Assembly: GCA_902768715.1 (NCBI GenBank)
Contig: CACXMH010000004.1
Coordinates: 97,603-161,602 of the forward strand
Source of the DNA: Fibrobacter succinogenes
Lineage (GTDB): Bacteria > Fibrobacterota > Fibrobacteria > Fibrobacterales > Fibrobacteraceae
DNA length: 64,000 nt
Reading direction: 5' to 3'
Both the position numbers and the translations under genes were made by a program. The notes below the pieces were generated by a model, which was not told where the DNA came from, did not search any database, and worked only from the letters and a program-made list of their open reading frames with translations. Position 1 is the stretch's first letter. Every line of letters begins with the position of its first letter. Below, piece by piece: positions 14,320 to 22,100 of this stretch.

Positions 14320-16065
14320 ATGACCCCCGAACAGAATCAAGCCGCAGAGGCAGACAAGCCCAAGCGTCGCGGTCGCCCCCCGAAAAAAGCAAAAGAAGAT
14401 AGCGATGTCCAGAAGGCCGCCGCCGAATTCATGGAAGCGGAAAAGAAAGCCGAACCGAAAGCCACACCCTTAGCCGACGAAGCCCCAGCCGTTGTTGCGG
14501 CCGCACCGACCGAAAACAAGGGACAGAACCCGCAACAGGGCAACGCCCAGAACGGCCAACAGCAAGGCCAAAACAACCAAAATCAGAACAGAGGCAACCA
14601 GGGCCAACAGAACAATCAGGGCGGCCAGGGCAACAACAAGTTCAACAACAACAAATTCAACAAGTTTAACAAGTTCAAGAACCGCCACGGCAAGAACCTG
14701 CCCCAAGACGACTTTTTGGACGAAAGCATCCAGCTACCGCCGCCGGACCCCGAGAAGGTGGCTGCCGCACGGGCCAAGTGGAGAGAACTCCGCGGGCTCC
14801 CCATGTTCGAGCTTCAGCGCCAGGCCGACGAACTGGGAATCCCCGACTTCAAGACCATGCGCAAGCAGGCCCTGGTCTATAGCATCTTGAGCGCCACTAC
14901 CGGCGAAGACTGCCCCATCTATACCGAGGGCGTGCTGGAAATCATTCCCGACGGTGGGCACGGATTCTTGCGAAACCCCGACCACAACTACCTGGCGGGC
15001 CCCGACGACATCTACATCAGCCGTAACATCATCCGCCGCTACGACCTAAAAATGGGCGACACCATCACCGGCCAGATCCGCCAGCCCAAGGAAGGCGAAA
15101 AGTATTTTGCCCTGATGCGCATCGACACGGTGAACTTCGAGCCTCCCGAGAAGACCAAGCGCCGCGTGGCTTTCGAATACCTGACGCCCATCCACCCCAT
15201 CGAAAGGCTGAACCTGGAATGGGACTCTCAAGAATACAGCACCCGCATCATGAACCTGTTCACCCCCATCGGAAAGGGCCAGCGCAGCATTATCCTCGCC
15301 CCTCCCCGCACGGGTAAGACCGTTCTTCTGCAGAACATCACCAAGGCGCTCACCATCAACCACCCCGAAGTGAAGCTGATGGTGCTCCTGATTGACGAAC
15401 GCCCCGAAGAAGTGACGGAAATGCGCAAGCTGGTGGACCGCCTCCGCGAAGAAGGTGCTGCCCGGGGCAAGAACATCCAGGCCGAAGTGCTGGCATCTAC
15501 CTTCGACGAAGAACCCACCCGCCACATCAAGGTGGCCGACATGGTCATCGAGAAGGCCAAGCGCATGGTGGAACACGGAAACGACGTGGTAATTCTTCTG
15601 GACTCCATCACCCGCTTTGCCCGCGCAAACAACGTGGTGATTCCCCACTCCGGAAAGATCCTCTCCGGCGGTGTAGATGCCAACGCCATGCACAGGCCCA
15701 AGCGTTTCTTCGGTGCTGCCCGTAAAATCGAGAACGGCGGTTCTTTGACCATCATCGGTACTGCCCTTATCGAGACCGGCAGCCGCATGGACGAAGTGAT
15801 TTTCGAAGAATTCAAGGGTACCGGCAACAACGAACTGGTTCTGGACCGCCGTATCGCCGAAAAACGCATCTGGCCGGCCATCGACATTTTCAAGTCCGGC
15901 ACTCGCAAAGAAGAACAGCTTTTGTCCGACGACGAACTCCGCCGCGTGTGGGTGCTCCGCCGCTACCTGCAGGACATGACCACTGTGGAAATCATGGAAT
16001 TCATGCGTGACAAGATGAAGTCCTTCAAGACCAACTACGACTTCTTGAACTCCATGAACGGGTAA
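14320..16065 (+). CDS. rho: Transcription termination factor Rho
   Basis: Rho is the hexameric RNA-dependent ATPase that terminates transcription. I choose the ATG at 14320 ([23 protein letters not shown]), giving 581 residues; upstream in-frame codons look like leader. After a basic, Ala/Glu-rich segment there is a strikingly Asn/Gln/Gly-rich insert (residues about 65-125). The Rho N-terminal domain then starts near [16 protein letters not shown], followed by the cold-shock RNA-binding domain ([16 protein letters not shown]). The ATPase has Walker A ([11 protein letters not shown]), Walker B ([14 protein letters not shown]) and the Q/R-loop [20 protein letters not shown]. Two hairpins follow the gene, so rho itself ends at a Rho-independent terminator. 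Confidence 0.96.
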   Translation: MTPEQNQAAEADKPKRRGRPPKKAKEDSDVQKAAAEFMEAEKKAEPKATPLADEAPAVVAAAPTENKGQNPQQGNAQNGQQQGQNNQNQNRGNQGQQNNQGGQGNNKFNNNKFNKFNKFKNRHGKNLPQDDFLDESIQLPPPDPEKVAAARAKWRELRGLPMFELQRQADELGIPDFKTMRKQALVYSILSATTGEDCPIYTEGVLEIIPDGGHGFLRNPDHNYLAGPDDIYISRNIIRRYDLKMGDTITGQIRQPKEGEKYFALMRIDTVNFEPPEKTKRRVAFEYLTPIHPIERLNLEWDSQEYSTRIMNLFTPIGKGQRSIILAPPRTGKTVLLQNITKALTINHPEVKLMVLLIDERPEEVTEMRKLVDRLREEGAARGKNIQAEVLASTFDEEPTRHIKVADMVIEKAKRMVEHGNDVVILLDSITRFARANNVVIPHSGKILSGGVDANAMHRPKRFFGAARKIENGGSLTIIGTALIETGSRMDEVIFEEFKGTGNNELVLDRRIAEKRIWPAIDIFKSGTRKEEQLLSDDELRRVWVLRRYLQDMTTVEIMEFMRDKMKSFKTNYDFLNSMNG

Positions 16066-16134
16066 AAAGGGCCTTACGCCCTTTTCAGATTCATTTCATA
16101 ACGGTTACCTAAAAACAAAGGTAACCGTTTTTTT
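16065..16134 (+). terminator. Tandem Rho-independent terminators of rho
   Basis: The first stem is AAAAGGGC/GCCCTTTT (16065-16085), starting within the stop codon. The second is an 11-bp perfect stem AACGGTTACCT/AGGTAACCGTT (16100-16129) followed by T6. The second has no T-tract in the other direction, so it serves rho and not the convergent gene. Confidence 0.9.
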
Positions 16135-16137
16135 CAT

Positions 16138-17403
16138 CTACTCGAAGCATTCCCGGATAGTCTGGATGATGGCATCCTGCTGTTCGGGGGTCATCTTGTT
16201 GTCGCTGGGCAGGCAGAGGCCGCGGGCGAAGATGTCGGCGCCCACGTCGGTGATGCCGCCTGCGATGTAGGCGTTGGTGCGGGCGCGGCCGTTACCCTGC
16301 GCGGTGATAAACGCGTGGCTCATGTACATGGGCTGCATGTGCATGGGTTTCCAGATGGGGCGGCCCTCGGCGTTCATGGCGGCGATGCGCTCCAGGATTT
16401 CCGTGGGGCAGCTCTTGCCCTTTTCGTGGATGTACAGGGCGTCGGTTTCGCCGCGGACCTGCTTGCACATGGCACTTTTGTCAATGATCAGGCAGCTGAG
16501 CCAGAAGTTCGGTTCAGAATTCGCGGCGTCGTAGGGGTTCACCTGCACCGGGAGTCCCTTCAGACCCTCCTTGTAGCGCATGTAGATAGCCTTTTTCTGC
16601 GCGATGTGTTCTTCCAGATAGGGCATCTGGCCACGGACCACGCCGGCGATGACATTGCTCATGCGGTAGTTGTAGCCCACCTCTTCGTGCTGGTACCAGG
16701 CGGCCGCCTCGCGGCTCTGGGTGCTCCACTTGCGTACCTTGTCGGCGTCGTCCTTGCTGTCGGTGAGGAACATGCCGCCGCTAGAACCGGTGATAATCTT
16801 GTTGCCGTTGAAGCTGATGGCACTGTAGTCGCCGAACTTGCCGGTCTGTACGCCCTTGTAAGTGGCACCGAAACTTTCGGCGGCGTCTTCGATAAGGAGC
16901 GCATTGTGTTTTTTGCAGATGGCGCGGATTTCGTCCACCTTGCCGGGAGTTCCGTACAAGTGGACAAGCACCACCAGGCGCACGTCGGGGTAAATCTCGA
17001 AGGCTTTTTCGAGGGCCACCGGGTCCATGTTCCAGGTGTCGTACTCGGTATCGACGAACACGACCTCGCCGTTCTCGTAGGCGATGGGGTTCACCGTCGC
17101 GTCAAAAGTCATGTCGCTGCAGAACACCTTGTGCCCGCACAACGCCCCCTCGCCCACCTTGGGGATGCCGTACAGGGCCTCGCCCGCAAGCTTTGTGCAC
17201 AGGTGCAGCGCGGCAGTACCGGCGGAAAGCGCCACGGCGTACTTGCAGCCAATCTTTTCTGCAGCGAGGCGTTCCACCTCGTTGATGTTTGCACCCACGG
17301 TGCTCATCCAGTTGGTCTCGTATGCCTCGGTCACATACTTGATTTCTTCGCCATGCATGGTGGGGCTACTGAGCCAGACTTTACTATCGAAACGGGTCGT
17401 CAT
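16138..17403 (-). CDS. DegT/DnrJ/EryC1/StrS-family PLP aminotransferase
   Basis: This PLP enzyme is of the nucleotide-sugar aminotransferase fold (421 residues), usually used for surface polysaccharide or aminosugar synthesis. Seen are ALSAGTAALHLCTKL near the N-terminus, LIEDAAESFGATYKG (pyridine-ring Asp) and the Schiff-base lysine in ISFNGNKIITGSSGG. GYNYRMSNVIAGVV and a C-terminal LCLPSDNKMT segment also fit the family. The neighbours give no pathway, so the sugar substrate is unknown. The ATG has no SD; TATATT ends 7 nt upstream. It is divergent from dnaX across only 35 bp, with mirror-image -10 elements. Confidence 0.88.
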   Translation of the reverse strand: MTTRFDSKVWLSSPTMHGEEIKYVTEAYETNWMSTVGANINEVERLAAEKIGCKYAVALSAGTAALHLCTKLAGEALYGIPKVGEGALCGHKVFCSDMTFDATVNPIAYENGEVVFVDTEYDTWNMDPVALEKAFEIYPDVRLVVLVHLYGTPGKVDEIRAICKKHNALLIEDAAESFGATYKGVQTGKFGDYSAISFNGNKIITGSSGGMFLTDSKDDADKVRKWSTQSREAAAWYQHEEVGYNYRMSNVIAGVVRGQMPYLEEHIAQKKAIYMRYKEGLKGLPVQVNPYDAANSEPNFWLSCLIIDKSAMCKQVRGETDALYIHEKGKSCPTEILERIAAMNAEGRPIWKPMHMQPMYMSHAFITAQGNGRARTNAYIAGGITDVGADIFARGLCLPSDNKMTPEQQDAIIQTIRECFE

Positions 17404-17410
17404 AGGCCCA

Positions 17411-17416
17411 AATATA
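17411..17416 (-). promoter_or_regulatory. Putative -10 element, leaderless aminotransferase gene
   Basis: TATATT on the minus strand, 7-nt spacer (TGGGCCT), then ATG at 17403. Confidence 0.55.
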
Positions 17417-17425
17417 AATTTTTAC

Positions 17426-17431
17426 TATATT
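17426..17431 (+). promoter_or_regulatory. Putative -10 element, leaderless dnaX
   Basis: TATATT, 7-nt spacer (TCCCGCC), then ATG at 17439. It faces away from the aminotransferase -10 at 17411-17416, forming a compact divergent promoter with no room for leaders. Confidence 0.55.
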
Positions 17432-17438
17432 TCCCGCC

Positions 17439-19172
17439 ATGGCATACGTAGCAATGGCCCGAAAGTGGCGTCCCCAGTCTTTCTCCGACATGGTCGGACA
17501 GGAACACATCGCAAAAACCCTCCAGAACGCAATCGAGGGCGGCCGCCTGCACCATGCATTCCTTTTTACCGGCACCCGCGGCGTGGGCAAGACCACCAGT
17601 GCCAGAATCCTCGCCCGCACCCTGAACTGCAAGGGCGGCGACCCGCTGCACCCCTGCGGTGAGTGCGACAGCTGCAAGGACATTGCCAGCGGCAACCCCA
17701 TGGACGTCTATGAAATAGACGCCGCCTCCAACACCGGCGTCGAAAACATCCGCGACGTCATCGAGCGCGTGCAGTACCCGCCGGTCATCGGCAAGTACAA
17801 GGTGTTCATCATCGACGAAGTCCACATGCTCTCCACCGGGGCTTTCAACGCCCTGCTCAAGACCCTCGAAGAGCCGCCCCCGCACGTGATTTTCATCTTC
17901 GCCACCACCGAGGTGAACAAGGTCCCCCAGACCATCCTCAGCCGTGTGCAGCGTTTCGACTTCAAGCGGCTCACCATGGAGCAAATCCGCAGCCGCCTGC
18001 GCTATATCTGCGAGCAGGAACATATAAACGCCTCTGACGAAGCCCTGGACATCTTCGCCGAAAAGGCCGACGGTTCCATGCGCGACGGCCTCACCTACTT
18101 TGACCAGGCCTACGCCTTTACCGGCAGCGACATGACCGCCGAATCTGTGCGCTCTATCCTCGGGATTCCGCCGGTGGAGCTGTTTTTCTCCCTTATCCAG
18201 GCCATCGAAAGCCACGACCTGAAGGGCTGCTTCAAGATGGTGGACGACGCCGTGAAAATCGGTATCGAGTTCGCCCCCCTGCTGGACGGTTTCGGCAAGT
18301 TCCTGCGGAACATGATCTACAGCCGCCTGGACGCCTTCACCGCCGACGAACTGAACATCACCGAAGAGCTATTCACCAAGTACAAGAGTTCGGCCCAGGG
18401 CATCGGCAACGGCGACCTGCTCCGACTGAGCAAGATGCTCATCGACCTGCAAGCGAACCTCCGCTACAGCACCAACCCGAGGCTCGTGGTAGAGACCACC
18501 TTCGCCCGCATGGCCTGGCTCGACCGGCTCACCGACCTCAAACGGGCGCTAGCCGCCATCAACGACCCCAAATCCGCCGCCGACGAGGCGGTAAAAAAAA
18601 AAGTAGCTGAAGTCGCCCAGGCCCTGGAGGCAGAACCTGCCCCGGCCCCCTACAGCGACCCCTTCGAAAACTACCAGGGCACCGGTAGCAGCGCTACCTA
18701 TTCCCGCTACGAGATTGCCGCCGCCTGGCCCTCCATCTGCGCAAGTTTTGCCGACGACGGCGACCTATATTTTTCGGCGGCCATGGCGGGCACCGTCCTG
18801 GAAACCGGCGACCCCCACGAAAACCCCTTCCCCATCGCCCTCACCTTTGTGGGGGAAACGTCAAAAAATGACTCTTGGAATTTCCAGCAGCTGCAGGACC
18901 ACCCGGAATTCATGACCCGGCTGCAGAACGTGCTCGAAGACAAGCTCCAGACCAAGATTTCCCTTTCAGTCAAGACCCGCGCCTTTACGGAATCCGAACG
19001 GATTATGCGGGAAAACGCCAAGAAGACCCCCTACCAGCTGGACAAGGACAGGGAGCCCCTTTTTGAAAAGATCGAAGAAATGTTTGCCGCAGAATTGGTA
19101 TATTCTGTAGCGGTGAAAAAAGAAACGGCCAGCATGGCCCAAGACGACTTAGAAGAAGACAACGACAACTAG
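17439..19172 (+). CDS. dnaX: DNA polymerase III subunits gamma/tau, DnaX
   Basis: DnaX is the clamp-loader ATPase that also tethers polymerase III to the helicase. Visible are Walker A (FTGTRGVGKTTSARILA), the four-cysteine zinc knuckle (NCKGG..HPCGECDSC), Walker B (VFIIDEVHMLS) and the SRC-type LSRVQRFDFKRL. The collar domain extends to about residue 365. At 18593-18602, exactly after codon 385, a run of ten A occurs. Slippage in either direction gives a stop within three to five codons (TAG at 18604 or TGA at 18608). That would make a gamma-like product of about 388 residues alongside the 577-residue tau. ybaB follows 15 bp downstream, the usual dnaX-ybaB pairing. Confidence 0.95.
   Translation: MAYVAMARKWRPQSFSDMVGQEHIAKTLQNAIEGGRLHHAFLFTGTRGVGKTTSARILARTLNCKGGDPLHPCGECDSCKDIASGNPMDVYEIDAASNTGVENIRDVIERVQYPPVIGKYKVFIIDEVHMLSTGAFNALLKTLEEPPPHVIFIFATTEVNKVPQTILSRVQRFDFKRLTMEQIRSRLRYICEQEHINASDEALDIFAEKADGSMRDGLTYFDQAYAFTGSDMTAESVRSILGIPPVELFFSLIQAIESHDLKGCFKMVDDAVKIGIEFAPLLDGFGKFLRNMIYSRLDAFTADELNITEELFTKYKSSAQGIGNGDLLRLSKMLIDLQANLRYSTNPRLVVETTFARMAWLDRLTDLKRALAAINDPKSAADEAVKKKVAEVAQALEAEPAPAPYSDPFENYQGTGSSATYSRYEIAAAWPSICASFADDGDLYFSAAMAGTVLETGDPHENPFPIALTFVGETSKNDSWNFQQLQDHPEFMTRLQNVLEDKLQTKISLSVKTRAFTESERIMRENAKKTPYQLDKDREPLFEKIEEMFAAELVYSVAVKKETASMAQDDLEEDNDN
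18593..18602 (+). promoter_or_regulatory. A10 slippery run in dnaX (tau/gamma switch)
   Basis: Ten consecutive A residues are read GTA AAA AAA AAA GTA in frame 0. The -1 frame meets TGA at 18608-18610 and the +1 frame TAG at 18604-18606. In other bacteria dnaX makes gamma by -1 ribosomal frameshifting (E. coli) or transcriptional slippage on an A-run (Thermus). The location after the collar domain is right for gamma. Confidence 0.7.
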
Positions 19173-19187
19173 AAAGGAGTTCATGCC

Positions 19188-19496
19188 ATGGACATGAGTA
19201 AAATGCTGAGGGACCTTCAGAAGATGCAGAGCAAGATGATCAAGGCGCAAAGCGACCTGAAGGCACAGAGTTTCGATGCCGAAGCGGGCGGCGGAATGGT
19301 TAAAGTCGCCATGAACGGTCGCGGGGTCCTCACCATGATCAAGATTAACCCCGACGCCGTTGACAAGGACGACGTGGAAGCCCTGGAAGACCTGATTATG
19401 GCGGCCATCAACGCGGCAGTCAAAAAGAAGGACGACGCCACCCAAGAAAGCATCAGCGGCGTCACCGGCGGCATGAAAATTCCCGGCCTGATGTAG
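19188..19496 (+). CDS. ybaB: YbaB/EbfC-family nucleoid-associated protein
   Basis: This is a small dimeric DNA-binding protein of the YbaB/EbfC family (102 residues). An N-terminal helical stretch (MDMSKMLRDLQKMQSKMIKAQ) is followed by the beta core VKVAMNGRGVLTMIKINPDAV. The C-terminal helix leads to GVTGGMKIPGLM, the family's usual ending. AAAGGAG lies 8-9 nt upstream of the ATG. It is directly downstream of dnaX, a widely conserved arrangement; a functional link to recombination or replication has been proposed for the pair, but none can be read here. recR is not the next gene. Confidence 0.94.
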   Translation: MDMSKMLRDLQKMQSKMIKAQSDLKAQSFDAEAGGGMVKVAMNGRGVLTMIKINPDAVDKDDVEALEDLIMAAINAAVKKKDDATQESISGVTGGMKIPGLM

Positions 19497-19503
19497 TCGC
19501 CAG

Positions 19504-19579
19504 AAATGCCTTTTATCGGCTAGAAAAGGCATTTTATCCACAAATAAAAAGAGTCCCCCTATATAAAGGGGGCTTTTTT
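19504..19579 (+). terminator. Terminator pair after dnaX-ybaB
   Basis: A first hairpin AAATGCCTTTT/AAAAGGCATTT occupies 19504-19534. A second stem CCCCCT/AGGGGG (19555-19572) is followed by C and T6 and is a canonical intrinsic terminator. It separates dnaX-ybaB from the efflux operon. Confidence 0.9.
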
Positions 19580-19614
19580 GTTAAATTTGGCCCATATTAT
19601 TCACTGGAGAACGA

Positions 19615-21021
19615 ATGTCAAGGCAATTTGCTATCCTACCTTCCGTGGCTTTGGCGCTCACGCTCATGGCCCTGCCCGCCCTTGCCGGCCAGGCCTATAC
19701 CCGCGAAGACGCGCTCAAGATTGCCATGGAAAAGTCCACGACCATCAAGTCCGCCGAAGAGGAACTGGTCAGCGCCAATTCCCAGGTGGACGCCGGTTAC
19801 GGAAACGCCATGCCCAGTATCGACCTGAGCGCAGGCATCACCCGCATTTTCGGGCTGGACGACGTTGAAAACAGCCACGACCTTTCAAACGCCGCCAACA
19901 ACATGGAATCCGCCAGCGATTTCGACAAGCAGGTCATGGCCCCCGCCGTTGACGGCCTCATTTACGGCATGAAATCCCAGGGTTACCGCTGGCAATCCAG
20001 CGTGGGCCTCACCGCCACCCAGATCCTTTACGCCCAGGGCAAGGTGGGAACCGGCATCGATATTGCCAAGATTTACAGGCGCTTGAAAGAAGTGAACCTG
20101 GAAAACGTGAAGGCCACCGTCAAGTACAACGTGGAAACTGCCTTTGACCAGCTGATTTACCTGGATTCCGCCGTGGCGATTCTCGAAGCGAGCATCGCCC
20201 AGACACAACAGCATATCGACTACGTGAACGGTGCCGTAGAAAGCGGCCTGGCCTCGGAACTGGACCAGATCCGCGCCCAGCTCCAGCTGGACCAGCTCAA
20301 GTCCGAACTGGAAAAGACCAAGAAGAACCAGATTCTCGCCCGCAACGCCCTTTTGAACACCATGGGCATGGACTGGGAAGCCGACGTGCAGTTCAAGGGG
20401 GAACTTCGTGACCCGAATTCGAATCTGCCCTACCCCGACACCGCCATGGCCAACGTGAAAAAGCGCCGCAAGGAACTGGTAATGCTCGACCAGTCCGAAG
20501 ACATGCTCCAGAAGAACATTTCCATCGAAGAAGGCGGCTACAAGCCCACTATCGTGCTGGTAGGCGGCCTCAAGTACAGCAACAACAAGAACGAAATCCA
20601 GCAGTGGGACGCCCCCGACTGGGACAAGAACATCAACAAGTACGTGGGCCTGAACCTGACCATGAACCTCTTCAACGGCATGAAAACCAAGGAAGCCGTG
20701 GTCCAGGCGAAATCAAAACTGCGCGACACCCAGATCCAGAAAGAAACCGCCGAGCGCGGGTTCCGCATGCAGATCGAATCCTGCGCCAACACCCTGGAAG
20801 ACGCCGTGCGCCAGCTGGAACTCCAGAAGCGCCAGGTGGACCTGGCCACCCGCAACTACGACTTGACCGAAGCCTCCTACAAGGTGGGCAAGTCCACCCA
20901 GCTGGACTACCTGGACGCCTCCATGACGCTCCGCACCACAAAGCTCAAGTACATGGAAGCGGTCTTGAATTGGAACAACGCCTACAACGCCCTTTTGCAG
21001 GCCACCGGAGAATATCAATAG
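19615..21021 (+). CDS. TolC-family outer-membrane efflux protein
   Basis: This is the outer-membrane channel of a tripartite efflux pump (468 residues). It has a signal peptide cleaved after ALAG/A (MSRQFAILPSVALALTLMALPALA). Two TolC-type repeats rich in long coiled-coil helices follow, for example IRAQLQLDQLKSELEKTKKN and the repeat-2 helix ending YLDASMTLRTTKLKYMEAVLNW. GGAG lies upstream of the ATG at 19615. It is the first gene of an operon with the adaptor (9-bp gap) and the RND pump (20-bp gap), the normal partners of a TolC protein. The substrate cannot be told. Confidence 0.92.
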   Translation: MSRQFAILPSVALALTLMALPALAGQAYTREDALKIAMEKSTTIKSAEEELVSANSQVDAGYGNAMPSIDLSAGITRIFGLDDVENSHDLSNAANNMESASDFDKQVMAPAVDGLIYGMKSQGYRWQSSVGLTATQILYAQGKVGTGIDIAKIYRRLKEVNLENVKATVKYNVETAFDQLIYLDSAVAILEASIAQTQQHIDYVNGAVESGLASELDQIRAQLQLDQLKSELEKTKKNQILARNALLNTMGMDWEADVQFKGELRDPNSNLPYPDTAMANVKKRRKELVMLDQSEDMLQKNISIEEGGYKPTIVLVGGLKYSNNKNEIQQWDAPDWDKNINKYVGLNLTMNLFNGMKTKEAVVQAKSKLRDTQIQKETAERGFRMQIESCANTLEDAVRQLELQKRQVDLATRNYDLTEASYKVGKSTQLDYLDASMTLRTTKLKYMEAVLNWNNAYNALLQATGEYQ

Positions 21022-21030
21022 GACAAGATT

Positions 21031-22080
21031 ATGAACAGCATCAAAAAGTACATCATCACCCTTTCTGCCCTAACATTTGTCCTTGTCGGTTGCAAGGGCA
21101 AGGACGCCAAGGATAGTGCCACAGTGGCACCTTCCACCATCGAAGAAATCCAGAAGGAAAAGGGCAAGCCCGCCCGCGTGGCCAAGGCCAAGAAATCCTC
21201 CCTCAAGGACATCCGCGAATTCAGCGGTACCATCGAGGGCATGCAGCAGGCTAACGCCATCTCCAAGATGGGCGACCCCCTGGCAAAGATCTACGTGCAG
21301 GTGGGCTCTACCGTCCAAAAGGACCAGGTGCTGGCCGAATACATCTTTACCGGCGACAACACCCAGTACGAACAGGTACAGGAACAGGTGGCCCTGCTCG
21401 AAAAATCCACCCAGCGTCTGCGCGAAGTACACGCCAAGGGTGGTCTTAGCCAGCAGGACCTGGACCAGGCCGAAATGCAGCTGAAGATTGCCAAGATGAA
21501 CCTGGAAACCGCCCGTCGCGCCACCAAGATTCTGGCACCTGCCGCAGGCGTGGTCACCGAACTGAACTACCAGGAAGGCCAGACCCCCGGCGTGGGTTCC
21601 ACCCTCTGCACCATCGCCAAGCTGGACAAGGTCATCTTGAAGTTGAACGTGACCAGCAAGGACATTTCGCAGTTCAAGATGGGTGCCGCCGCTACCGTCG
21701 AAGTGGCCGGCAAGAAGATGAAGGGTAAGGTCACGCTGATCCCCCTGGCCGCAAACCCCGTGACCAGGTTCTTCCCCGTAGAAGTGACGTTTGACAACAG
21801 CAGCAAGAAGTTGCTCCCCGGCATGTATATGACCGCCGAGATCGAAACCAAGCAGGTGAACGGCGTGGTTGTACCCGCCGAAGCCGTTATCTACAAGAAC
21901 GGCCTCAACATGGTGTGGACCGTGGATAAAGAGGGCAATGCCCGCCGCAAAATCGTGAAGGTCGGCATCCAGACCAAGGACCAGGTGCAGATTGCCGAAG
22001 GCCTCAAGGGCGGCGAGACCGTCATGGTGGAAGGCATGTCCAAGATGAACGACGGCGACAAGGTCAACATCGTCAAATAA
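21031..22080 (+). CDS. RND efflux periplasmic adaptor lipoprotein
   Basis: This membrane-fusion protein bridges the RND pump and the TolC channel. It starts with a lipoprotein signal (SALTFVLVGCKGK, acylated Cys at about residue 17). The barrel-sandwich (lipoyl) halves flank an alpha hairpin: DPLAKIYVQVGSTVQKDQVL, the helices LEKSTQRLREVHAKGG..LDQAEMQL, and ILAPAAGVVTELNYQEGQ. A beta-barrel and membrane-proximal domain follow (LLPGMYMTAEIE, VVVPAEAVI). At 349 residues the length is typical. It lies between the channel and pump genes. Confidence 0.93.
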   Translation: MNSIKKYIITLSALTFVLVGCKGKDAKDSATVAPSTIEEIQKEKGKPARVAKAKKSSLKDIREFSGTIEGMQQANAISKMGDPLAKIYVQVGSTVQKDQVLAEYIFTGDNTQYEQVQEQVALLEKSTQRLREVHAKGGLSQQDLDQAEMQLKIAKMNLETARRATKILAPAAGVVTELNYQEGQTPGVGSTLCTIAKLDKVILKLNVTSKDISQFKMGAAATVEVAGKKMKGKVTLIPLAANPVTRFFPVEVTFDNSSKKLLPGMYMTAEIETKQVNGVVVPAEAVIYKNGLNMVWTVDKEGNARRKIVKVGIQTKDQVQIAEGLKGGETVMVEGMSKMNDGDKVNIVK

Positions 22081-22100
22081 TTTTACTGGAGATACGCTGA

